Of a stretch of DNA of 64,000 nt, positions 9,501-15,142 are shown piece by piece. The stretch is from Verrucomicrobiota bacterium. GTDB lineage: Bacteria > Verrucomicrobiota > Verrucomicrobiia > Limisphaerales > UBA11320. Under the pieces are notes generated by a model. The model did not search any database. It was not told the DNA's origin and saw nothing but the letters and a program-made list of their open reading frames with translations. Every line of letters starts with the position of its first letter. Positions within the stretch are counted from its first letter, which is position 1. The DNA lies in contig JACQFQ010000058.1 of NCBI GenBank assembly GCA_016199985.1, forward strand, positions 30,458-94,457, read 5' to 3'. The position numbers and the translations under genes were made by a program.

Positions 9501-9749
9501 GCCGTGCGCGAAGGCGCGCTCACGCGGTTGCGTCCGGTGCTGATGACGGCGCTTGTTGCGAGTCTCGGCTTTGTCCCGATGGCGCTGGCGACCGGCGCCG
9601 GCGCGGAAGTGCAACGCCCGCTAGCCACGGTCGTCATCGGCGGCATCCTGAGTTCCACTTTCCTGACACTGCTGCTTCTGCCCGTGCTTTACGCGTGGGC
9701 GGAGAACAAAAGCAGACCAGCCTCATCCAACACCATCAACACACCATGA
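6591..9749 (+). CDS. HME-family RND metal efflux pump, CzcA type
   Basis: Inner-membrane proton-driven pump of the heavy-metal-efflux RND family, 1052 residues, full length. The N-terminal helix segment and LPIDAVPDITNVQVQINT motif are family hallmarks. The charged proton-relay segment DFGLIVDGAVVIVEN (Asp404, Asp410, Glu417) is the CzcA/CnrA form, which has two Asp residues rather than the single Asp of CusA. The substrate-site segment QPIEMRFNELLEGARADIAVRVF also matches CzcA-like pumps, pointing to divalent Zn, Cd or Co rather than Cu(I)/Ag(I); the metal choice is inference. The gene starts 7 bases after the adaptor and overlaps the next gene by 4 bases (ATGA at 9746). Confidence 0.95.
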   Translation: MVARIFEFSLRQRALVLMGVVALAVAGAWSAARLPIDAVPDITNVQVQINTAVAALAADEIERQITFPIETEMQGLQGLVELRSISRFGLSQVTLVFDDHADIYRARQLVTERLQNVIGELPRGTQPKLAPITTGLGEVFFYTVDYAPTATNKPPTRYEQLLELRQIQEWIIKPMLRSAPGIAEVNTSGGYVKQIVVLPNPDKMMSAGLSFDELAGVVGENVENAGGGIVQRGGEQITIRSAGRVRTTAEIGNLPIKFGGRVLPLLVKDVAEVGVGSAFRVGASTMNGEEAVVCWVMMLSGANSRVVARQAGEKLKEIQRKLPEGIAVRTVYDRSELVNHTIGTVEKNLFEGAILVAVVLLALIGNWRAALIVAAAIPLSMLFALTGMVRFGISGNLMSLGAVDFGLIVDGAVVIVENVVRQLGLKQHQLGRRLTVEERLHTIRSASNQVGRPMVFAVIIITIVYVPILALTGIEGKMFKPMALTVIFALIGALVLSLTVVPVLCYFCLGGSIKEGDNWLVRAAKRIYEAMLQWALGHRWVVMLVAVALFAVSVFEFRRLGAEFVPQLDEGSTVLMLTGPASVGIDTSLAQQKKAEAALMKEFPEITHIYSRIGTAEVQTDPMGPNLSDTFIFFVPPEKWRKVNGRTITKDDLAEAMSKTIQAKTPGLSPAITQPIEMRFNELLEGARADIAVRVFGQDLAVLEKAQTDACAVLERIPGTGDVEFDAFGKAPVLEITLNRTNMTRYNVHASEVNKIVVAALGGANVGTLIEGNRRFEIVVRMPEERREKLELLDRLPLRTSDGGLIPLGKVANISMTERVSTINREAGQRRAALLVNLRGRDVQSWVNEAQAKLAAEVKLPDGYYFDFGGQFKNLQAARTRLAIVVPLVLALIFILIFAAFGSLRQAFVIYSGIPLAMTGGVFALVTRELPFSISAGVGFIALSGVAVLNGVVLITYFNQLREEGRAVLDAVREGALTRLRPVLMTALVASLGFVPMALATGAGAEVQRPLATVVIGGILSSTFLTLLLLPVLYAWAENKSRPASSNTINTP

Positions 9750-10189
9750 AAACACCAAGGGTCATCCATACTCTCATCACCGTCTTTACACTGGCCGCTT
9801 TCAGCGCGGTCGGCGCCGACAAAATCATCGGCGGGCCGAAAGGCGGACGCCTGCTCGAGAACCCCACGCCCCGCGCCGAGTTCTTCGTCGAGAAAGACCG
9901 CACTGTCACCATCACTTTCTACGATGCGGCACTGAAAGCTGTGGCTCCCGGCGAGCAGACCGTGAACGTCGTCGCCGAAGTGAAGAGCGGCAAAGTAGAA
10001 TTGGAGTTCGAGAAGAAGGGCGACGTCCTCGTTTCCAAGACGCCGTTGCCTGAAGGCGATGGGTACAACGTTGTCGTGCAGATCAAGACCAGGCCCGACG
10101 CCAAGCCGCAAAACTTCCGCGTCAAATACGACACACGCGCCTGCGGCGAGTGCAAACGGCCCGAATACGCCTGCACCTGCGGGCACTAA
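9746..10189 (+). CDS. Small exported protein with Cys-rich C-terminal tail, coupled to CzcA-like pump
   Basis: Protein of 147 residues; the ATG at 9746 lies in the stop of the pump gene and gives a signal peptide (KTPRVIHTLITVFTLAAFSA, cleaved near VGA-D). The mature part is beta-rich (AEFFVEKDRTVTITFYDA, KVELEFEKKGDVLV) and resembles a small beta-sandwich. It ends in TRACGECKRPEYACTCGH, with four Cys and a terminal His in the last 15 residues, which looks like a metal-binding clamp. Translational coupling to the RND pump suggests a role in presenting metal to the periplasmic face. No named family is recognised. Confidence 0.8.
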   Translation: MKTPRVIHTLITVFTLAAFSAVGADKIIGGPKGGRLLENPTPRAEFFVEKDRTVTITFYDAALKAVAPGEQTVNVVAEVKSGKVELEFEKKGDVLVSKTPLPEGDGYNVVVQIKTRPDAKPQNFRVKYDTRACGECKRPEYACTCGH

Positions 10190-10246
10190 ACGGCTAGAGC
10201 GCCGGCACTGGCGCTGAGACCCGAACGGTGCTAGGAAAACAGCACG

Positions 10247-11293
10247 ATGAAAGGCGTCTTCTATGCGCTGCTGGCCGCGCTGCTCTTTGGCGCGAGCACG
10301 CCGCTCGCGAAGTCGCTGCTCCCGCAGATGACGCCGCTGATGCTGGCCGGACTCCTTTACCTCGGCTCCGGCGTTGGGCTGGGCGCGTATTCGTTCCTGC
10401 GCTCCCGCCGCGGCGACCCGTCGCGGAACGAAGCGGCGCTGACTCGAAAGGACGCGCCTTGGCTGGCAGGCGCGATTGTCGCCGGTGGGGTCATCGGCCC
10501 GGTGCTGTTGATGTGGGGGCTGGGCGCGACTCCGGCATCGAGCGCCTCGCTGCTGCTCAACCTTGAAGGAGTGCTGACGGCGTTGCTCGCGTGGTTCGTG
10601 TTCAAGGAAAACTTCGACCGGCGCATCGCGCTCGGCATGGCGCTCATCGCGGCCGGCGGAGTGAGTCTGTCGTGGACGGGCCGACTGGAACCAGGCGTGC
10701 CGTGGAGTTCTCTCGCCATTGTTGGCGCGTGCCTCGCGTGGGCCATCGACAACAATCTCACGCGCAAAGTGTCTGCGGGCGACCCGGTGCAAATCGCGAT
10801 GCTCAAAGGACTGGTCGCGGGCGGTGTGAACACGGGACTGGCGCTGGCGCTCGGCGCAAAGCTGCCCGCCGCGCCATCGCTGCTGGCGACCGGCGTGGTC
10901 GGCTTCTTCGGCTACGGCGTCAGCCTGACCTTGTTCGTGCTCGCGCTCCGGCACATCGGCACGGCGCGGACGGGCGCTTATTTTTCCATCGCGCCGTTCG
11001 TAGGCGCAGCCATTTCGGTTTTCCTCCTGGGCGACAAGCTCACCATCGGATTCTCCCTCGCCGCCGTCCTCATGGCGTTTGGGGTCTGGCTGCACTTGAC
11101 CGAACGGCACGAACACAAGCACCGGCACGAGCTGATGGAGCACGAGCATTTGCACTGGCATGACGACCATCACCAGCACACTCACGGTCCTGCCGCTCCT
11201 CCCGGCGAACCGCACAGCCACCCGCATCGGCACGAGCCATTGATTCATTCACACCCCCACTACCCGGACATTCACCACCGCCACGGGCATTGA
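10247..11293 (+). CDS. DMT/EamA permease with histidine-rich cytoplasmic-type tail
   Basis: Membrane transporter of 348 residues: two EamA repeats of the drug/metabolite superfamily in residues 1-285 with about ten hydrophobic helices (start MKGVFYALLAALLFGASTPL; second repeat AIVGACLAWAIDNNLTRKVS). The last 60 or so residues are dominated by His (HEHKHRHELMEHEHLHWHDD, then several HSHPH-type runs, ending HHRHGH). Such tails occur in metal transporters of other families, and the position between two metal pumps suggests that this permease moves or buffers a transition metal; that is inference, since most EamA proteins transport organic compounds. It has its own start 57 bases after the previous gene. 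Confidence 0.88.
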   Translation: MKGVFYALLAALLFGASTPLAKSLLPQMTPLMLAGLLYLGSGVGLGAYSFLRSRRGDPSRNEAALTRKDAPWLAGAIVAGGVIGPVLLMWGLGATPASSASLLLNLEGVLTALLAWFVFKENFDRRIALGMALIAAGGVSLSWTGRLEPGVPWSSLAIVGACLAWAIDNNLTRKVSAGDPVQIAMLKGLVAGGVNTGLALALGAKLPAAPSLLATGVVGFFGYGVSLTLFVLALRHIGTARTGAYFSIAPFVGAAISVFLLGDKLTIGFSLAAVLMAFGVWLHLTERHEHKHRHELMEHEHLHWHDDHHQHTHGPAAPPGEPHSHPHRHEPLIHSHPHYPDIHHRHGH

Positions 11294-11449
11294 GGCGCCG
11301 ATGCGGGACTGTTTGGCCAGATTTGCCCACCATGGCTGAGACCGTTCACAATTCTTGCGGGCGAACCGCACGGTGGCTCCCGGCCTCATTGAAAATGGCT
11401 TCTTCCGATCAGCGCACAGGCATGGCATAACTTCTGCGTAGTTTAGCGC

Positions 11450-12301
11450 GTGCGTTTGTGGCCCTGTGCAATTCTGGTTCTCGTGAACCGCCTGTTGCAG
11501 GCGGAGACGGTGGCGTCCCCACTCCGCGAATTGCCCATTCAGTTCCGTGAAGGGTTGTTATGGGTGGAAGTTTGCGTGCCTCAAAGCAAATCGCCTTTGC
11601 ACTTCCTCCTGGATTCGGGCGCGAGCGCCAGTGTCGTGAACCTCAGCACGGCGCGGCGGCTTGGTTTGGAACTCGGCCCCAAGGTAAGCGTGACCGCCGT
11701 GGCCACGATGTTGACGGGGCACTGGCCGGTGAAATTGTCCGCCAAGGCGAGCCGGCTTGAACTGCCCGGCGAATATCTCGCGCTTGATTTGAGCATGTTG
11801 GCCAGCGCGTGCAGCTGTTCAGTGGACGGTTTGATTGGCGCGGATTTCTTTCGCGACCGCGTGGTGGAAATTGATTACGTGGCGCAAAAGCTCCGCGTGC
11901 TTGATGCTTTGCCGAGTGACGCCGGCGCCAATGCGATTCCGCTGGAAGTTCGTCGCTGCGGTATGCGTGTCGCGGTGAACGTCAATGGCGGCAAGAGTCA
12001 GTGGGTGCGCGTGGACACTGGCTGCGCGACGGCCTTTCAATGGGTGACCTCGAAGGAGCGCGCCGACAAATGCACGAGCAAACTGGCGGTTGGCTTGGCC
12101 GAGCTTTCGATTCCGCAGACTATGACCGGCCTTCGCATCGGGAACCACTACCTCGACACCGTGCCGACCGGGTTGCATCGCAAGGCCATCTTCCCCGGTG
12201 AATCTGGACTGCTGGGCAACGGTCTTCTGGCGGACTTCGGCGTCGTGACGATTGACGCGAAAGCGGGCCGACTCTTTCTCGGACACAGCCCGGCCAAGTA
12301 G
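11450..12301 (+). CDS. Retropepsin-like aspartic protease domain protein, exported
   Basis: Protein of 283 residues from a GTG start, with a short hydrophobic leader (RLWPCAILVLVNRLLQAE). Residues 40-155 form a retropepsin-like fold: HFLLDSGASASVVN is a typical D-S/T-G-A active-site loop and VDGLIGADFFRDRVVEIDY is the downstream hydrophobic segment. A second loop, WVRVDTGCATAFQWV, suggests a duplicated domain so that both catalytic Asp residues are in one chain. A late GLLGNGLLADFGVVTIDA repeats the segment after the first loop, supporting the duplication. Proteins of this kind are common as uncharacterised exported proteins in Bacteroidota and Verrucomicrobiota. Its link to metal resistance is only positional. 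Confidence 0.82.
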   Translation: MRLWPCAILVLVNRLLQAETVASPLRELPIQFREGLLWVEVCVPQSKSPLHFLLDSGASASVVNLSTARRLGLELGPKVSVTAVATMLTGHWPVKLSAKASRLELPGEYLALDLSMLASACSCSVDGLIGADFFRDRVVEIDYVAQKLRVLDALPSDAGANAIPLEVRRCGMRVAVNVNGGKSQWVRVDTGCATAFQWVTSKERADKCTSKLAVGLAELSIPQTMTGLRIGNHYLDTVPTGLHRKAIFPGESGLLGNGLLADFGVVTIDAKAGRLFLGHSPAK

Positions 12302-12389
12302 CGGGTTCGTTTCTTCCACAAGGTCCCTCCATTCGAGCGGCGATTCATCGCGGCTGTCTGTCCTGACTCGTTGCTAGTCCACAAACTCT

Positions 12390-12414
12390 GAGGGATTCGC
12401 CCGGCTGCGGCGTA
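12390..12414 (+). promoter_or_regulatory. Candidate ECF-sigma promoter upstream of the 12470 gene
   Basis: GAGGGATT at 12390-12397, ten bases, then CGGCGTA at 12408-12414, 55 bases before the start codon at 12470. The same two blocks with the same spacing occur at 13845-13869. The layout (a GGGATT-like upstream box and a CGTA-type downstream box) fits promoters of extracytoplasmic-function sigma factors, and an ECF sigma gene ends the island at 21882. The assignment is inferred from the repeated motif. Confidence 0.55.
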
Positions 12415-12469
12415 GTGAGGAGTGTGAACAAAGCGGCGGAAAGCCGCGCAACAACGAAAGACTGACGAT

Positions 12470-12805
12470 ATGAAAAATACACTTCTCCTCGCGGCTGCCA
12501 CCGCAACGCTCCTCACCGCAGTCAACACCGCCAAGGCCGATGAACCGTTCTTGTCGCCGCGTGCCAAGGCAAATCAAACGCTCAACGTCTCTGGCAACGG
12601 CAGCGACCCGGACTTGGTTCGCGGACAGAACGACCTCGGTGTCGCCGCCGCGTCGAAGGCCTCTGGCCACCATTCGGTTATCGCCGGCGCCTCCAAGAAC
12701 GCCCCTGACTTGGTGCATGGCCAGCCGATGGTCACGGCTTCTCCGAAGGGACTTCAACAACTCCGCGAGAGTGGCCGGGCATTCCAAATCGCACCGTTGA
12801 AATAG
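12470..12805 (+). CDS. Small exported protein of unknown function
   Basis: Protein of 111 residues with a clear signal peptide (KNTLLLAAATATLLTAVNTAKA, cleaved before DEPF). The mature part is polar and contains a repeated motif: SDPDLVRGQ followed 36 residues later by NAPDLVHGQ, with alanine/glycine-rich spacers and two His in SGHHSV. It is the first gene after a candidate ECF promoter at 12390 and directly precedes the anti-sigma and metal-sensor genes. No named family is recognised. A secreted, stress-induced periplasmic protein is the most that can be said. Confidence 0.75.
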   Translation: MKNTLLLAAATATLLTAVNTAKADEPFLSPRAKANQTLNVSGNGSDPDLVRGQNDLGVAAASKASGHHSVIAGASKNAPDLVHGQPMVTASPKGLQQLRESGRAFQIAPLK

Positions 12806-12878
12806 TCGTGGCGACCCCGTTCGCAACCGGTAAACTGCGCTACGCGGCGGATCCTTCCGTCGCTGGCGCTGATGTAAC

Positions 12879-13220
12879 ATGAAGACCACTGAACCAGGCA
12901 ACCACGACGAGCCGCTCCGCAAGGTGCTCAAGGAATGGGGCGGCGACGCCCCGCTCCCGCCGCGCTTTCAGGAGCAAGTCTGGCAACGCATCGAGCGCAC
13001 GCGTTCGCAAGCCGCCCCCTCAGTGTGGGCCGTCGTTGCTCATTGGGTCGGCACGGTGTTGCCACGACCGGCGCTCGCTGCTTCCTATGTTGCGGTCCTT
13101 CTCACCATCGGCGTGACCGCCGGGTGGGCACAGGCCCGGCAGGAGACCGGGCGCGTGAAAGCCGAACTCGGCCAGCGTTACGTCCGCGTGCTCGACCCCT
13201 ACCAGGTTCCCCGCCCCTAG
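12879..13220 (+). CDS. CnrY-like membrane anti-sigma factor candidate
   Basis: Protein of 113 residues: a hydrophilic N-terminal cytoplasmic part (residues 1-45, with PLRKVLKEWGGDAPLPPRFQ and EQVWQRIERT) resembling the short sigma-binding helices of CnrY/NccY-type anti-sigma factors, one membrane helix near residues 63-85 (RPALAASYVAVLLTIGVTAG), and a short outer part. It stands four bases before a CnrX-like periplasmic sensor gene, the same order as cnrY-cnrX in cobalt/nickel resistance. Its partner is probably the ECF sigma at 21882. The family match is by architecture and context, since the domain is too short for firm homology by eye. Confidence 0.68.
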   Translation: MKTTEPGNHDEPLRKVLKEWGGDAPLPPRFQEQVWQRIERTRSQAAPSVWAVVAHWVGTVLPRPALAASYVAVLLTIGVTAGWAQARQETGRVKAELGQRYVRVLDPYQVPRP

Positions 13221-13224
13221 TCCC

Positions 13225-13683
13225 ATGAAAAAGGGCGTGCTCATTCTCGCGCTCGGTTTGCTTGCGGCAGCGGCGGCCTACGGCTGCATTTACTTCGTGT
13301 GCATGTCGCCCGCGCGCAGCTTGCAGCAAAGTGACAAGCCGGAACTGGCCTGGTTGAAAGAGGAGTTCAGGTTGAGTGACGGCGAGTTCAAGCGCGTCTC
13401 CGAGCTTCACGTCGCTTACCTTCCGCAATGCCGCGACATGTGCCGGGAAATCGACGCGCACAACGTAAAGCTCCAAACGTTGCTCTCCGGCGCGACGAAC
13501 GTGACGCCGGAAATCACCGCCGCGCTGACCGAGAGTGCGCGCCTGCGATCCGAGTGCCAGACCATGATGCTTCGCCACTTCTTCCAAGTGAGCCAGACGA
13601 TGCCGCCGGAGCAAGGCCGTCGTTACCTCGCCTGGGTGAAGGAGAAGGCGTTCCTCCCGAATTACGACATGCCAAAGGAATGA
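13225..13683 (+). CDS. CnrX/CpxP-like periplasmic heavy-metal sensor
   Basis: Protein of 152 residues anchored by an N-terminal membrane helix (KKGVLILALGLLAAAAAYGC). The outer part is a helical bundle of the heavy-metal resistance sensor type (CnrX/Spy/CpxP): EFRLSDGEFKRVSELHVAYL, then QCRDMCREIDAHN, then SECQTMMLRHFFQVSQTMPP and EQGRRYLAWVKEK. His, Cys and Met residues are placed along the helices as possible ligands for Ni, Co or Cu. It follows the anti-sigma candidate by four bases, so both are probably made together. In the known cnr system the sensor binds metal and loosens the anti-sigma's hold on the sigma factor. Metal specificity cannot be told from sequence. Confidence 0.82.
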   Translation: MKKGVLILALGLLAAAAAYGCIYFVCMSPARSLQQSDKPELAWLKEEFRLSDGEFKRVSELHVAYLPQCRDMCREIDAHNVKLQTLLSGATNVTPEITAALTESARLRSECQTMMLRHFFQVSQTMPPEQGRRYLAWVKEKAFLPNYDMPKE

Positions 13684-13844
13684 CGGGTGGGGGCGCGAGC
13701 GCATAACAATTCGATTCGGGTGACGGATCGTTTCTTCAGCGGGGTTCCCCAACCCCCACCTCCTTGGCGACCGTCGCCCGAATCTCTCCGCCGAACCAAC
13801 CAGCCCGTCATCCGCAGTGGCGATCGGTGGAAGGGATTTTTTTC

Positions 13845-13869
13845 GAGGGATTTCAGCCAGGGCGGCGTA
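13845..13869 (+). promoter_or_regulatory. Candidate ECF-sigma promoter upstream of DUF3347/Cus operon
   Basis: GAGGGATT at 13845-13852, ten bases, then CGGCGTA at 13863-13869. The blocks and spacing are identical to 12390-12414, while nine of the ten spacer positions are mostly unlike, which is the pattern expected for a conserved promoter rather than a repeat. It lies 40 bases before the start of the 33-codon reading frame at 13910 and upstream of the DUF3347 and Cus-type pump genes. Confidence 0.58.
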
Positions 13870-13909
13870 TTATGCGGTGACGCTCAAAGAAGCACTTACT
13901 CGAATCGCC

Positions 13910-14011
13910 ATGAGATTGTTCAAGCACAACGCTCGTTTGCTCATCATCACCACGATCCTCGCCTTGCCCCTCGCCGGCTTCGCTGCCGACGAGAAGAAGG
14001 CGAAGAATTAG
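13910..14011 (+). CDS. Very short exported peptide (33 aa)
   Basis: A 33-codon reading frame starting at the ATG at 13910: basic start, hydrophobic core (LLIITTILALPLAG) and a signal peptidase-like FAA, leaving a mature tail of only about seven residues (DEKKAKN). The encoded leader is a textbook signal peptide, and the frame follows a candidate ECF promoter by 40 bases and precedes the DUF3347 gene by 40 bases. It could be a leader peptide, a remnant of a longer exported protein whose body was lost, or a small protein whose signal-like helix stays in the membrane. It is not certain that it is translated. Confidence 0.5.
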   Translation: MRLFKHNARLLIITTILALPLAGFAADEKKAKN

Positions 14012-14051
14012 TTCGTCCGTTTTCTTACCAATCACACAACTACCACGACAC

Positions 14052-14522
14052 ATGAAACTCAAATCACTTGCCCTCACTCTCCTGGCCACTGCCGGCCTTC
14101 TGTTCAACACCGCCGTCCGCGCGGCGGACAGTCCGGCACTGATGGAGCCGGTGAAGTCCGTCCTCGACCACTACCTGACGATCCAGACCGAACTCGCGAG
14201 AGATTCGGTGAAGGGTCTCGACGAACACGCCAACGCCATCGCCAAAGCGATCAAAGGTGACGGGATGAAGATGCTCTCGCCGGATGTCGCCAAGCAGGCG
14301 GACGCGCTGGCGAAGTCGAAAGACTTGAAGGCCGCGCGTGAGGCGTTCAAGCCGTTGAGCGCGTCGCTCGTGAAATACCTCGCCGACAACAAGGCGGGCA
14401 AAGGCACGTATCACGAGGCGTATTGCCCGATGGTCAAGGCCAGCTGGTTGCAGACGAGCAAGGACATCGCGAATCCTTACATGGGCAAGTCGATGCTGAC
14501 GTGCGGCACGCTCAAAAACTGA
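14052..14522 (+). CDS. DUF3347-domain exported protein
   Basis: Exported protein of 156 residues with a signal peptide (KLKSLALTLLATAGLLFNTA). The mature part is a helical DUF3347-type domain: VLDHYLTIQTELARDSV near the start and, at the end, the family signature YCPMVKASWLQ followed by NPYMGKSMLTCG. The conserved Cys, Met and Trp residues suggest copper or silver binding, and DUF3347 proteins or domains are regularly found with CusB-type adaptors. Here it is encoded in the same direction as the Cus-type pump genes and followed at once by a strong hairpin (14536-14570). Confidence 0.86.
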   Translation: MKLKSLALTLLATAGLLFNTAVRAADSPALMEPVKSVLDHYLTIQTELARDSVKGLDEHANAIAKAIKGDGMKMLSPDVAKQADALAKSKDLKAAREAFKPLSASLVKYLADNKAGKGTYHEAYCPMVKASWLQTSKDIANPYMGKSMLTCGTLKN

Positions 14523-14535
14523 TTTGGATCTCCCG

Positions 14536-14570
14536 GCCTTCCGGCGCAGCCACGGGCTGCGCCGGAAGGC
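14536..14570 (+). terminator. Perfect 16-bp stem-loop after DUF3347 gene
   Basis: GCCTTCCGGCGCAGCC (14536-14551) pairs fully with GGCTGCGCCGGAAGGC (14555-14570) around a three-base ACG loop, 14 bases after the DUF3347 stop. There is no U-run after the stem, so it is not a standard intrinsic terminator. It may pause or attenuate transcription, or protect the 3' end of the upstream message, uncoupling DUF3347 levels from the pump genes. Confidence 0.6.
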
Positions 14571-14675
14571 GCCTGTTGCTGGCTCCAGGAGTCGGCGAAA
14601 GAAATGATTTCCTCCGACCCTGAGCCTTGGCACTCTCCGTAAGGATTGCTCGTGTAGTGCGACCAATCGCTGAAC

Positions 14676-15053
14676 ATGACATTGCGCCCGATCAAGCTGC
14701 CTCTCGTGCTCGTGCTGGGATTTACCCTGGCGTGGCAGGGCGTCTTCGCATCGACGAGCCGCGTCGGCGCGACCACGCGGCGTGCAATGAGGAGTTGCTG
14801 TTGCGCGGGCTGCGACAACAGGCATTGCGCGACCCCGGCCTGCTGCGTGAAGCGCGACACGCCTTCCGTCCCGCTTGCGCCCGCTTCTCTCCCCTCCGCT
14901 TCACAGAATGAGTTTCACGCGCTGGCCGTGTCGGTCGTCGCGTTGATTACGCTGCCCTCGCGCCAGGTTGGCGATTTGCCCGCTTGCGCCTCATCGATCG
15001 CTTCTGTGACTTCGATTCCGCTGTTCCAGCGGGATTGCAGTTACCTCCTCTGA
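14676..15053 (+). CDS. Small exported Cys-rich protein upstream of CusC-like gene
   Basis: Protein of 125 residues with a hydrophobic N-terminal signal (TLRPIKLPLVLVLGFTLAWQ). It carries a dense Cys cluster, SCCCAGCDNRHCATPACC, seven Cys and one His within 18 residues, then a Pro/Ser/Ala-rich remainder ending in FQRDCSYLL. It directly precedes the second TolC gene, exactly as the 125-residue protein at 4025-4402 precedes the first. The Cys spacing would suit soft metals such as Cu(I) or Ag(I). No named family is recognised; metal binding is an inference from composition and position. Confidence 0.68.
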   Translation: MTLRPIKLPLVLVLGFTLAWQGVFASTSRVGATTRRAMRSCCCAGCDNRHCATPACCVKRDTPSVPLAPASLPSASQNEFHALAVSVVALITLPSRQVGDLPACASSIASVTSIPLFQRDCSYLL

Positions 15054-15142
15054 GATCTCCCCCGTCCCGCCCGTGTTGTGCCCGGCGATAATTGCCTTTG
15101 GCGCATTGTGTCCATCTGTCGTTGCCCGTTTTCACCAGCAAT

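Noticed and set aside
10198..10215. Hairpin AGCGCC/GGCGCT after the 9746 gene
   Set aside because: Six base pairs and no T-run; frequent by chance at this GC content.
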